Assembly (NCBI GenBank): GCA_020851015.1
Contig: JADZDN010000312.1
Coordinates: forward strand, 1 to 56,790
Direction: 5' to 3'
DNA: 56,790 bases
Source: Alphaproteobacteria bacterium
GTDB lineage: Bacteria > Pseudomonadota > Alphaproteobacteria > JAEULC01
The translations under genes were made by a program, and so were the position numbers. The notes under the pieces were generated by a model. The model worked only from the letters and a program-made list of their open reading frames with translations, made no database searches and was not told where the DNA came from. Positions 8,956-16,450 of the stretch are shown here, in pieces (the first letter of the stretch is position 1; each line of letters starts with the position of its first letter).

Positions 8956-9810
8956 CTACTCCGCCGCCGCGCGCTTGGCGGCTTGTTCCTGGGCCTGGAA
9001 CACCGCGGCGATTTCCTGGCCCGTCGCGTACCACACCTTGTCGTGCTTGCGCGTGAAGGCGATGAACTCGCGCAGGATCTTCATGCGCAGGGGCCGGCCG
9101 GTGACCTGGGGGTGCATCACCACCATCACCAGCCCGCCCCATTCGCGCAGCATCTCGAACTCGTCCTGCCAGATCGACAGCACGTGCTCGCGGGGGAAGA
9201 TCGGGCGCGGGGCCTTGATGTGGGTGGCGCCGTAGCCCCAGTCGCCGAGCGAGGGCTGCTGCGGCAGTTCGATCGGGCCGGGGCGGCCGTCGCGCAGGGC
9301 GTGGCGGTAGGGGTTGATATCGTCCTTGCAGGCGGAGGTGTAGAGGAAGCCGCGCTTCGTCAGCTCCTCCAGCACGATGTGGTTGGTCTCGCTGGCGGGC
9401 GGGCGGTGGCCGCGCGGGCGGTAGCCGAAATGGCGCTGCATGGCGTCGAGGCCCTTGTCCAGCTCCTCGACGATTTCCGCCTGATTGTCGGGATTGGGCC
9501 AGCGGTGCATGTAGCCGTGATGCGCCAGCTCGTGCCCGTCCTTCAGGATCGCCTCGACCCGCTGGGTGTGGTTGTCGACCGTCCAGCCCGGCGTGAAGAA
9601 CGTGCCTTTCAGCCCCTCCGCGCGCAGGAACTCCAGGATCTTCGGCACCGCCACCTTGGCGCCGTAGAGGCCCAGCGACAGGGTCGCGATCTGCTCGGCG
9701 TTCTTCGGGTCCTGGTTCAGCCACAGCGACTCGGCGTCGAAGTCGAAGGTCAGGCACACCGCGCACTTCGCGCCGCCGGGCCATTTGATCGGGAACGTGT
9801 CTGCCGTCAT
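8956..9810 (-). CDS. Polysaccharide deacetylase family protein (NodB-homology, PuuE/PgdA-like)
   Basis: The 284-residue protein starts at an ATG (9810) with GGAGGGAG upstream. It has a NodB-type fold: the metal/base Asp pair in CLTFDFDAESLW, the zinc-binding HELAHHGYMH, and RPRGHRPPASE as the next conserved strand. The lack of a signal peptide and the FDFDAE motif place it with cytoplasmic amidohydrolase-like members such as allantoinase PuuE and peptidoglycan-deacetylase-like proteins, rather than secreted chitin deacetylases. The substrate cannot be told. A frame-matched extension to 9930 overlaps the upstream gene's stop and is treated separately. Confidence 0.85.
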   Translation of the reverse strand: MTADTFPIKWPGGAKCAVCLTFDFDAESLWLNQDPKNAEQIATLSLGLYGAKVAVPKILEFLRAEGLKGTFFTPGWTVDNHTQRVEAILKDGHELAHHGYMHRWPNPDNQAEIVEELDKGLDAMQRHFGYRPRGHRPPASETNHIVLEELTKRGFLYTSACKDDINPYRHALRDGRPGPIELPQQPSLGDWGYGATHIKAPRPIFPREHVLSIWQDEFEMLREWGGLVMVVMHPQVTGRPLRMKILREFIAFTRKHDKVWYATGQEIAAVFQAQEQAAKRAAAE

Positions 9811-9930
9811 CGTCGAACTCCCTCCGCCAACGCTCGCATGTCGGGCCAGGCGAAGCAACGGCACGGCCGCCAGCTCGGCAATCTCGGCTTCGCCCAGCCT
9901 GGGCAGGCGGCGGACCTGTATCGCGCTCAT
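9811..9930 (-). pseudogene. Possible remnant of a GNAT N-terminus in front of the deacetylase
   Basis: An ATG at 9930 overlaps the stop of the YeeE-like gene (ATGA) and reads 40 codons in frame into the deacetylase start. The reading (IQVRRLPRLGEAEIAEL, then HASVGG) recalls the first strand and helix of GNAT acetyltransferases. The rest of such a domain is absent. It could equally be a real N-terminal extension of the deacetylase, but the strong ribosome site at 9810 argues against that. Confidence 0.25.
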
Positions 9931-11024
9931 GCCGCAAGGCGCCGGAACGCCGCGCGCAGGCTGCCTTCTTCCAGGTAGCGGACGCCGAGCCAGCCGCCGG
10001 CGACGATCGACAGCCAGGCGATGACCGATCCCAGCGCCAGGGTCGACAGGCCGGTGATGCCCTGGCCGATCGTGCAGCCGAGCGCCAGCACGCCGCCCAC
10101 GCCCATCATCATGCCGCCGAGTATGTGGCGTAGCGTATCGGCCGTGTCGGCGAAGCCCTCGAGGCGGAACTGTCCCGCCGCGCTGGCGGACACGAAGGCG
10201 CCGGCGATCACGCCCAGCACGGCGGCGACGCCGAAGCCGATCTTCGCGCCGGTGTAGGTCATCGCGTATTGCAGCGTGTCGCCGATCGGCGCGACGAAGG
10301 TGAAGGAGGCGAGCGGGGTCGGCTCGAAATCGTCGAGACCCAGCACACCGGTGATCAGCCAGCCCGCGGGGACCAGGCTGCCGATGATCAGCCCGGCGGC
10401 GATATCGCGCCCCGAGGCGCGGAAGGCGGGATCGCGGAAGCAGGCATAGAAGAGGGCGCCGGCGGCAAGCAGCGTCGCGGCGATGCGGATGCCGCCGGGC
10501 GCGACGCCGGTGCAGCGGGCCAGCAGGTCCACGATGCCCTGCCGCGCGACGCCAAGCCGCGACAGGTCGAGATTAAAAGCCGCTTCGAACGGCAGGCGCA
10601 GCGCACCCAGTATGCCGCGCAGCGTCGCGTAGGCGGCGAGGCCGAGGCACAGGAACACGACCAGCGACTTCAGGCTGCCGCCGCCGATTCGCACCAACGT
10701 CTTGTTGCCGCAGCCGCCGGCCAGGGTCATGCCGAAGCCGAATGAAAGGCCGCCCAGGATCGCCCCCGCCCAGTCCAGGCTCGGGGTTTGGTAGATCGAC
10801 CTGCCAAGGTCGACGATGCCCGCGAGATGCAGCGCCTGGCTGCCGAGCAGGGCGACGGCGATCGCCAGCAGCCAGGCGCGGAAGCGATTCGCCTGGCCGA
10901 GCAGCACAAGGTCGGCGATCGCGCCCATCGTGCAGAAATTCGTCCGCTCGGCCGTCGCGCCGAAGACCATGCCCGCCGCGAATCCTCCCGCGGCGACGAC
11001 GATATGGACGTGCAGGTCCGCCAT
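9927..11024 (-). CDS. tsuA: YeeE/YedE-family thiosulfate (sulfur) transporter, TsuA-like
   Basis: The 365-residue protein is almost entirely membrane helices. The three conserved cysteines of the YeeE family are present: TNFCTMGAI (Cys31), LAGGCGNKTL, and LALGCTIGQG. In the family these line a relay for thiosulfate uptake across the inner membrane. A TusA-like gene (11131-11364) is divergent from it, 106 bases away, which matches the known TsuA-TsuB partnership although usually the two are co-directional. The ATG at 11024 has GGGAG upstream; longer in-frame starts overlap the tusA promoter and are rejected. Confidence 0.9.
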   Translation of the reverse strand: MADLHVHIVVAAGGFAAGMVFGATAERTNFCTMGAIADLVLLGQANRFRAWLLAIAVALLGSQALHLAGIVDLGRSIYQTPSLDWAGAILGGLSFGFGMTLAGGCGNKTLVRIGGGSLKSLVVFLCLGLAAYATLRGILGALRLPFEAAFNLDLSRLGVARQGIVDLLARCTGVAPGGIRIAATLLAAGALFYACFRDPAFRASGRDIAAGLIIGSLVPAGWLITGVLGLDDFEPTPLASFTFVAPIGDTLQYAMTYTGAKIGFGVAAVLGVIAGAFVSASAAGQFRLEGFADTADTLRHILGGMMMGVGGVLALGCTIGQGITGLSTLALGSVIAWLSIVAGGWLGVRYLEEGSLRAAFRRLAA

Positions 11025-11130
11025 CGCGCGATTCTCCCGTGCGGTTCTCCTGGCCGGCGATTTGCCGGCTTGGGGGTGCGTTGCTATATGACCCTCGGCC
11101 GATGTTACCAATTCGGAGCGGGGCGGGTGC

Positions 11131-11364
11131 ATGGAAGCGACCGCGCAGGTGCTCGACACCAAGGGGCTGAACTGCCCCCTGCCGGTGCTGCGCGCCAAGA
11201 AGGCGATCAAGACCCTGGCCGTGGGCGGCACGCTGACGGTCTACGCGACCGATCCGGGCGCGCAGAAGGACTTCGTGGCCTTCTGCCAGGCCACCGGCAA
11301 TGAGCTGCAATCCTCCACCGCGGAGAATGGGGTATTCACCTTCGTAATCAGGAAGATCAAGTAA
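11131..11364 (+). CDS. tusA: TusA/SirA-family sulfur carrier (TsuB-like)
   Basis: A 77-residue TusA-fold protein with the active CPxP motif (NCPLPVLRAKKAI, Cys15) on the first helix. These proteins carry persulfide sulfur in the cytoplasm. Divergence from the YeeE-type thiosulfate channel suggests it takes sulfur from imported thiosulfate, as TsuB does for TsuA. Length is normal for the family. Confidence 0.92.
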   Translation: MEATAQVLDTKGLNCPLPVLRAKKAIKTLAVGGTLTVYATDPGAQKDFVAFCQATGNELQSSTAENGVFTFVIRKIK

Positions 11365-11725
11365 GCAATTGAAAGATCGTCGCTCGACCCGTTTTCTTGA
11401 TCCAATTTCTGAAGATGGTGCCAGGCCGTGTGCTCCGCGCAGTCGAGGCGCGATCTGACGCGCCGAACTTGGCGATCATATCCGCAGCTTGTCATCCATC
11501 GGCCACGCCGCTTCCCTCGTCCTGCCTTGATCGGGTGCTTTGATTCGCCTCGGCCGCGGGCGCGTCGGGACGGGAACCCTCTCCGGGTGGCCATTCCGTC
11601 GCGGCGAGGCCCGCGCCACCCGGGCCGCTCCGCGCGTTGTGATGGCGCGCGCGCGGCGGTTCGGTTGACCCTGCGGGAGCCCCTTGCGACATTCGGCGGA
11701 GCGAGTTCGCGAGCGAGGCAGGGGA
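11365..11725. other. Non-coding gap, nothing convincing
   Basis: This 361-base gap between the TusA-like and cytochrome b561 genes has no supported coding frame. A weak TTGACC (11666) could be part of a promoter for the cytochrome gene. No repeat or stable hairpin stands out. Confidence 0.4.
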
Positions 11726-12400
11726 ATGAACAAGTCGTCGAGCGGCGTCGCGGTCCGGGTATGGGACCTGCCGACGCGGCTGTTCCACTGGGTGCTGGTG
11801 GGGCTGATCGTCTTCTCGTTCGTCACCGGGAAGATGGGGCGCATCGAATGGCACATGTACTCGGGCAAGGTCATCCTGGCGCTGGTGCTGTTCCGCGTGC
11901 TGTGGGGCTTCGCGGGCAATGAGCATGCGCGATTCGCGGGGTTTCTTCGCGGACCCGTCGAGACGATCGGCTATGCCCTGGGGACTTTGCGCGGCACGGC
12001 GCGGCGCTATCTCGGCCACAATCCGTTGGGCGGCTGGTCGGCGCTGGCGATGATCCTGCTGATCGGCTTCCAGGCGACCACGGGCATGTTCGCGACCGAC
12101 GACATCTATACCGACGGGCCGCTGAAGTACCTGGTCTCCGACGACACCAGCAAGCGGCTGACGACGCTGCACCGCTACGGGGTCAACGTGCTGCTGGTGC
12201 TGGTCGGGCTGCATGTCGCCGCCGTCCTGTTCTATCTGTTCGTCAAAAAGGACAATCTCGCCCGCGCCATGGTGACGGGCCGGAAACAGGCGGCGGCAGG
12301 GACGGCTGGCGCGACGGCGGGGTCGGCGGCGATGGCGGTGGCGCTGCTGGCCGTGTCGCTGGCGGTCGTGCTGGGGGGCCTCGCGATCTACGGCAAGTAG
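11726..12400 (+). CDS. Cytochrome b561 domain protein
   Basis: The 224-residue protein has four main hydrophobic segments plus a C-terminal one, and histidines suited to heme b ligation (FHW near the N-terminus, HMYSG, LHRYGVN, GLHVAAV). The RVWDLPTRLFHW opening is the hallmark of bacterial b561/nickel-hydrogenase-type cytochrome b. It should pass electrons between quinol and a periplasmic c-type cytochrome. The convergent neighbour at 12471 is a cytochrome c', a common pairing. The ATG at 11726 has AGGCAGGGGA upstream. Confidence 0.9.
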   Translation: MNKSSSGVAVRVWDLPTRLFHWVLVGLIVFSFVTGKMGRIEWHMYSGKVILALVLFRVLWGFAGNEHARFAGFLRGPVETIGYALGTLRGTARRYLGHNPLGGWSALAMILLIGFQATTGMFATDDIYTDGPLKYLVSDDTSKRLTTLHRYGVNVLLVLVGLHVAAVLFYLFVKKDNLARAMVTGRKQAAAGTAGATAGSAAMAVALLAVSLAVVLGGLAIYGK

Positions 12401-12409
12401 CGCGGCCGC

Positions 12410-12441
12410 AAAAAAAAGTTCGGGGGGCCGTTGCGCCCCCC
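12410..12441 (-). terminator. Rho-independent terminator of the cytochrome c' gene
   Basis: On the minus strand a 7-bp stem (GGGGGGC/GCCCCCC, loop GCAACG) is followed by GAAC and a run of eight T. It sits 30 bases past the stop of the cytochrome c' gene. On the plus strand the A-run precedes the hairpin, so it is directional. Confidence 0.8.
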
Positions 12442-12470
12442 GCGCGTTCGACTGGAGTTCGCCCGGCCTT

Positions 12471-12923
12471 CTACTTCAGCCGGTACTTGTTATGGCAGGC
12501 GCCGCAGCTTTTGCCGAGATCGCCGAAATCGGCCGCCACCACCTTCATGTCGCCGCCCTTGGCCGAGGCTTCGAGCTTGGCCGCCGCCGCCGCCGCATCG
12601 TTGTCCAGCTTCTGGAAGTCGCCGAGGTTCCCCCAGATGTCCGGCGATGCCTTGGTGTCGCCCTTGTCCGAGCCGGGGACGAAGTGCACCGCCGCCGCCT
12701 TGAGGTTGGACGCCACCTTGGCCGCCTCCGGCGCCACCGCCGTCGCCGGCCCGTTGGCGTCGACCGCCGCCTTGATCGCCTTCATCGAGTCGCCATTCGA
12801 CTTCATCAGCGCCTTGCGCTGCGAAATCGGATCGGATTGCGCCATCGACAGGCTGATACCGACGCCGCCAACGATCGCCACCGTCGCAACGGCCAACACG
12901 GCCTGCTTCAACCAGATGTTCAT
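12471..12923 (-). CDS. Cytochrome c' (class II cytochrome c)
   Basis: The 150-residue precursor has a signal peptide (hydrophobic residues about 7-28, cleavage near SMAQ), a four-helix-bundle type body, and the heme-binding CGACH at Cys140/Cys143/His144 twelve residues from the end, exactly where class II cytochromes c carry it. It is periplasmic and may bind NO or shuttle electrons with the neighbouring cytochrome b561. The ATG at 12923 with AGAGG upstream is preferred over a GTG five codons earlier. Confidence 0.93.
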   Translation of the reverse strand: MNIWLKQAVLAVATVAIVGGVGISLSMAQSDPISQRKALMKSNGDSMKAIKAAVDANGPATAVAPEAAKVASNLKAAAVHFVPGSDKGDTKASPDIWGNLGDFQKLDNDAAAAAAKLEASAKGGDMKVVAADFGDLGKSCGACHNKYRLK

Positions 12924-13191
12924 AAAGGTCCCTCTCACCGCTGTTTATTGACTTGTCCGCCGGACCTTGCCTTGGGCGGGCGGCGGCGGACAAGTCAATC
13001 CACTGTGATGGACGGCAACCGGCCCAGGATTATTCCCGGACCGCCGCGCCGGAGGATTATTTTGCGGGGCCCATTCGGCACATCTGTTTTGCTGCGCTGC
13101 AAGCTGGTGCCCGGTCGGGGCGAGGCGATGGTGACGCCGGGCTCCGCGCTACGGGCGATCGCGGCGACGCAGGGCTTTCTGCGCGCGATGA

Positions 13192-13302
13192 CTGGCGCTA
13201 TTCGCGTCGGCGTGCGGCTACGACGAGGCGAAGGGCATCAAGGATCCGCGCATCTGGACGGCCCAGTGCGACCGCGAGATGTGGCGCCTGCTGCAGCGAT
13301 GA
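13192..13302 (+). pseudogene. Possible tiny lipoprotein-like ORF or gene remnant
   Basis: One frame reads LALFASACGYDEAKGI and on to ...DREMWRLLQR before a stop, 36 codons in all. The LFASAC stretch looks like a weak lipoprotein cleavage box and the rest like a compact tail. There is no ATG in frame: a TGA directly precedes a CTG codon, while an ATG lies one base out of frame at 13188. It may be a frameshifted small gene. It lies in the 396-base gap between cytochrome c' and the XRE regulator, where nothing else is seen. Confidence 0.25.
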
Positions 13303-13319
13303 GGCGGTAGCGCTCGGCG

Positions 13320-13778
13320 CTAGCTGGACTTGTCGGCCAGGGCTCGCACGAGCTGGTTGAGGGCTTCCTGGTGGCGCTCGTTCTTGATCATGCCGAAGCT
13401 GCGCATGACCTCCAGGCAGATGCGGTCGCGCGACGGTCCCGGTAGCTCGCGCACGTCGCCAAGCCCCTGGTAGAAGAAGTCGACCGGCACGCCGAGCGCC
13501 TCGCTCATTTGGAACAGGCGACCGGAGGAAATCCGGCTGTGGCCGCGCTCGTACTTGTTCACTTGCTGCAATGTAACGCCGAGCAACTGGGCAAGCTGGC
13601 TTTGCGACAGGCCCAGCATGATGCGCCGCATCCGCACCAGCGAGCCCACGTGGCGCTCGATCTGGATGATTCGCGCGGCGCGCTGGTAGCGCCGACCGCC
13701 GGCTTCCGACGGCGGCGGCTTCTGCGCCGATGCGTCCGGGGCGGGGCCCGGCTGAGGGTCGGTCGGTTTCGGCGTCAT
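13320..13778 (-). CDS. XRE-family helix-turn-helix regulator
   Basis: The 152-residue protein has a disordered Pro-rich N-terminus (about 1-30), then a Cro/CI-type HTH (LGLSQSQLAQLLGVTLQQVN, KYERGHSRIS) at about 45-105, and a short C-terminal tail. It is related to the alphaproteobacterial XRE regulators that bind DNA as dimers. An ATG at 13778 and a TTG at 13811 are both possible starts. It is transcribed away from the EPS locus, with the long AT-rich leader between them, so it may control either itself or that locus. Confidence 0.85.
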   Translation of the reverse strand: MTPKPTDPQPGPAPDASAQKPPPSEAGGRRYQRAARIIQIERHVGSLVRMRRIMLGLSQSQLAQLLGVTLQQVNKYERGHSRISSGRLFQMSEALGVPVDFFYQGLGDVRELPGPSRDRICLEVMRSFGMIKNERHQEALNQLVRALADKSS

Positions 13779-13922
13779 CGATCGGTCAAGGCCTTCATCC
13801 GAAGTGAACAAGCCCGCCTCTAACCGCCGAGGGCCGGGCAGGTTGCAGGCGGTTTATGCACCGCGCATGCCAGCGAAATGTAAATTGGCCCCAAAGCAAG
13901 AAATCATGAAAGAGCTACAAAC

Positions 13923-13938
13923 GACTACCGTGGTAGTC
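13923..13938. promoter_or_regulatory. Perfect inverted repeat, candidate operator
   Basis: GACTACC-GT-GGTAGTC is a perfect 7-2-7 inverted repeat in AT-rich DNA, about 145 bases upstream of the XRE regulator start. The size and symmetry suit a dimeric HTH protein. No second copy was noticed in the window. Confidence 0.45.
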
Positions 13939-14341
13939 AGCGTTAATTACAGTATATAGATTAATCATATTTGCATATACTGGGCAGACATTGGTATTTA
14001 AGATCATTTATGGTGCCCTACGCTAATGTTTATCATAGTAGTATTTACAGTATTTTTGAAAAACCGGCTGCTGAATTGTGAATGTTTAGTCCAGACTTCC
14101 AGGTTGCCTGAAGCAGTTGCACAAGATGGCTGACGACCTTGCTGAGGGAGGCACGCGAGTCGCTGGCCCAGAGCCTTCACTGTAAGCTTGGCTTTACGGT
14201 CTAGGCGAAGGGTTTAACAGGGCCGACTTTAACAAACCTATCCGTTGATTGGCCTTTCGGCGGCGGCGACGTCTCGCTGGCACGGAGGGTGGCAGGCGAG
14301 AGGGGGATATTGTAGTTCAATCCTCTATCGCGGTGTTTAAA

Positions 14342-14375
14342 ACGGTAATGAAACCCGATTAATAAACGTTACCGT
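14342..14375. promoter_or_regulatory. Spaced inverted repeat ACGGTAA...TTACCGT
   Basis: Seven-base arms at 14342-14348 and 14369-14375 are separated by 20 AT-rich bases. The arm centres are about 27 bases apart, which would suit two half-site contacts or a cruciform. It lies about 460 bases before the chain-length determinant gene. Confidence 0.3.
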
Positions 14376-14792
14376 GGCGCCCGCGCGAATTGATCCGGCA
14401 ACTATGTGATTTTATTGTGATAATTTTTCAGTTGATCGTTTTGTTCACTTAACGTATGAGTTGATTTGTTCGCATGTAGTGGACATCGCACCTAGGGGCC
14501 GGCTTATAGGTGCGTTTATGGGCCGCCCAGTCGCCGGTGTTAGGGCATGCCCCGCAGTGATAGGAGATCACGCGCAATGATTCTCGCCGGGAATTACCCG
14601 AATTACATCCGCTGTGCCGACGACCGCGTCGCGCTCGCGTTGCGTGCGCCGCGCGCGTTGGGCATGCCAGAATGCCGCAATGCCCGGCCTTTTTGGGAAA
14701 CCGGGAACGCGCCATTGGCTTGCGCGGTTGACCGCGCCGCCGGGCAATGACGCGCGAAGTTTACCGCGCATAAACAAATTAGTGGGCTTTTA

Positions 14793-14820
14793 GGGCTGTC
14801 GTCCGAAGCCGACGCAGCCC
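14793..14820 (+). promoter_or_regulatory. 5' leader hairpin before the EPS operon
   Basis: GGGCTGTCG and CGACGCAGCCC can pair (with a two-base bulge) just upstream of the ribosome site GAGGAAA and the ATG at 14837. It could mildly affect translation or mRNA stability. Confidence 0.3.
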
Positions 14821-14836
14821 CCGCGAGGAAATCCCG

Positions 14837-16438
14837 ATGGGCGATTGGAAAGAAATTCTCAGAACATCCCTCTACCAGACTTGGCGTCGGCGCTGGTATG
14901 CGGTGGGGATCGCCTGGGCGGTTTGTGTCGCCGGCTGGATCGCCGTCGCGGCGATCCCGAATTCCTACCAGTCGCGCACCCGCGTCTATGTCGACACCGA
15001 AACGATGCTGTCGCCCTTGCTGCGCGGCATGGCGGTCGAAACGAACATCACGAAGCAGGTCGAGGTCGTGCAGCGGACGCTGCTCGCGCGCCCGAACATC
15101 GAGAAGGTGCTGCGCTCCACCGATATGGACGTGAAAGCGCCGACGCCGTCCGCGCGCGAAGCGCTGATCGAGATGATCGAATCCAAGGTGAAGATCCGGC
15201 CCGAGGCGGCGCGCAATCTCTTCACGATCGAATACGCCGACCGGAATCCGGAGCTGGCCCGCAACGTGCTGCAGGCCTTTCTGACGATCTTCATCGAAAG
15301 CAATGTCGGCTCGCAGCGCAAGGACATGGAGAAGGCGCAGGCGTTCATTACCGGCCAGGTCGCGATCTACGAGCGCCAGTTGCGCGAGTCCGAGGCGCGG
15401 GTGGCGCAATTCCGCGAGCAGCATCGCGACATGCTGCCGGCCGCGCTGGGCGGCGAGGGAAGCTTCATCGCGAACCTGGCGCGCGCCCGCGAGTTGCAGG
15501 CCTCCGCCAAGCGCGAGCTCGATGACGCGACGGCGCGACGCGCGGCGACGGCGCGCCAGCTTGCCGCGGTGCCTCGCGTGCTCGAGGTGACGCAGAAGGG
15601 CTGGGCGGCTCCCGGTCGGCCGGCCATCCTGAACATGAACGCGCGGATCGCGGAAGCTGAAAGCAAGCTCTCGGAAATGATGGTCCGCTATACCGACAAG
15701 CATCCCGATGTCGTCGAGCAGAAGCGCATCCTCGATCAGCTGCAGAAGCAACGCAAGGACGCCGGCGAGAGCGACGGTACGAACGAAAGCCTGACGGAGC
15801 GCGTCTCGAACCCGGTCTACGAGCAGCTCCAGATCAAGTTCGCCGATGCCGAAACCGCGGTCGAGATGATGCAGCGCCGGTTCAACGACCAGAAGCGCGA
15901 AGTCGAGCGGTTGGAAGCGATGAGCCAGTCGACGCCCAAGATCGAGGCGGACTACAACGACCTGACGCGCGAATACGGCATGCTCAAGAAGAACTATGCC
16001 GAGCTGCTGGAACGCCGCGAATCGGCCCGGCTGTCGCAGGAAGTCGACACAAAGGCCGACAAGGTCGAGTTCCGCGTGATCGAGCCGCCGATCATGCCGA
16101 TCACGCCAGCCTATCCGAACCGCTCGCTGCTGGCCGCCGGCGTTTTCATCGCGTCGATCGGCGCGGGGATATTCGTCGCCTACGGCCTGGCGCAGTTCGA
16201 TGACAGCTTCGCCGGCGCGCGCGACCTGCGCAACGCGCTGCCCTACCCGGTGATCGGCACGGTGTCGCTGGTGACCTCGCCCGAGAGCCTGCGCGCCAAG
16301 CGCCGCGGCATGATCACCTTCGCGACGGCCTGTTGCATGCTCGTTCTCGCGTTTGGGGGCGTGTCGACGGCGATCGTCACGGGAATAGGTACGGCGCAAA
16401 TGGCGCAGTATCGACAAATGCTGCCGATCAAGTTCTAA
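14837..16438 (+). CDS. Polysaccharide chain-length determinant (Wzz-like), PEP-CTERM locus subfamily
   Basis: The 533-residue protein has an N-terminal membrane helix (about 22-42), a long periplasmic alpha-helical region with coiled-coil stretches (about 160-395), and two C-terminal hydrophobic segments (about 430-455 and 490-515). The PxxP-type element is present as EPPIMPITPAYPN just before the second helix. It lacks a fused kinase; the autokinase is the next gene. Such proteins sit in the inner membrane and set chain length during exopolysaccharide polymerisation and export. It starts the 14837-20599 cluster; GAGGAAA lies before the ATG. Confidence 0.92.
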   Translation: MGDWKEILRTSLYQTWRRRWYAVGIAWAVCVAGWIAVAAIPNSYQSRTRVYVDTETMLSPLLRGMAVETNITKQVEVVQRTLLARPNIEKVLRSTDMDVKAPTPSAREALIEMIESKVKIRPEAARNLFTIEYADRNPELARNVLQAFLTIFIESNVGSQRKDMEKAQAFITGQVAIYERQLRESEARVAQFREQHRDMLPAALGGEGSFIANLARARELQASAKRELDDATARRAATARQLAAVPRVLEVTQKGWAAPGRPAILNMNARIAEAESKLSEMMVRYTDKHPDVVEQKRILDQLQKQRKDAGESDGTNESLTERVSNPVYEQLQIKFADAETAVEMMQRRFNDQKREVERLEAMSQSTPKIEADYNDLTREYGMLKKNYAELLERRESARLSQEVDTKADKVEFRVIEPPIMPITPAYPNRSLLAAGVFIASIGAGIFVAYGLAQFDDSFAGARDLRNALPYPVIGTVSLVTSPESLRAKRRGMITFATACCMLVLAFGGVSTAIVTGIGTAQMAQYRQMLPIKF

Positions 16439-16450
16439 GGCCGGCAACGC

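Larger units (their letters stand above)
13779..14836. other. 1-kb AT-rich intergenic leader upstream of the EPS/PEP-CTERM locus
   Basis: This is the longest gene-free stretch in the window and is far more AT-rich than its surroundings, especially 13890-14090 and 14330-14460. It holds a perfect inverted repeat (13923-13938), a second spaced one (14342-14375) and a leader hairpin before the first EPS gene (14793-14820). A 57-codon frame from 14577 has an RBS-like GGAGA but no recognisable product and is not called. The stretch probably carries promoters and operators for the XRE gene and the EPS genes. Confidence 0.6.

Noticed and set aside
14277..14293. TGGCAC-GGAGGG-TGGC as a sigma-54 site before the EPS genes
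   Set aside because: The -12 half lacks TTGC at the right spacing, unlike the two real sites.
14577..14750. 57-codon frame with GGAGA upstream in the EPS leader
   Set aside because: The product has no recognisable features and the minus strand is equally open there; not enough to call.
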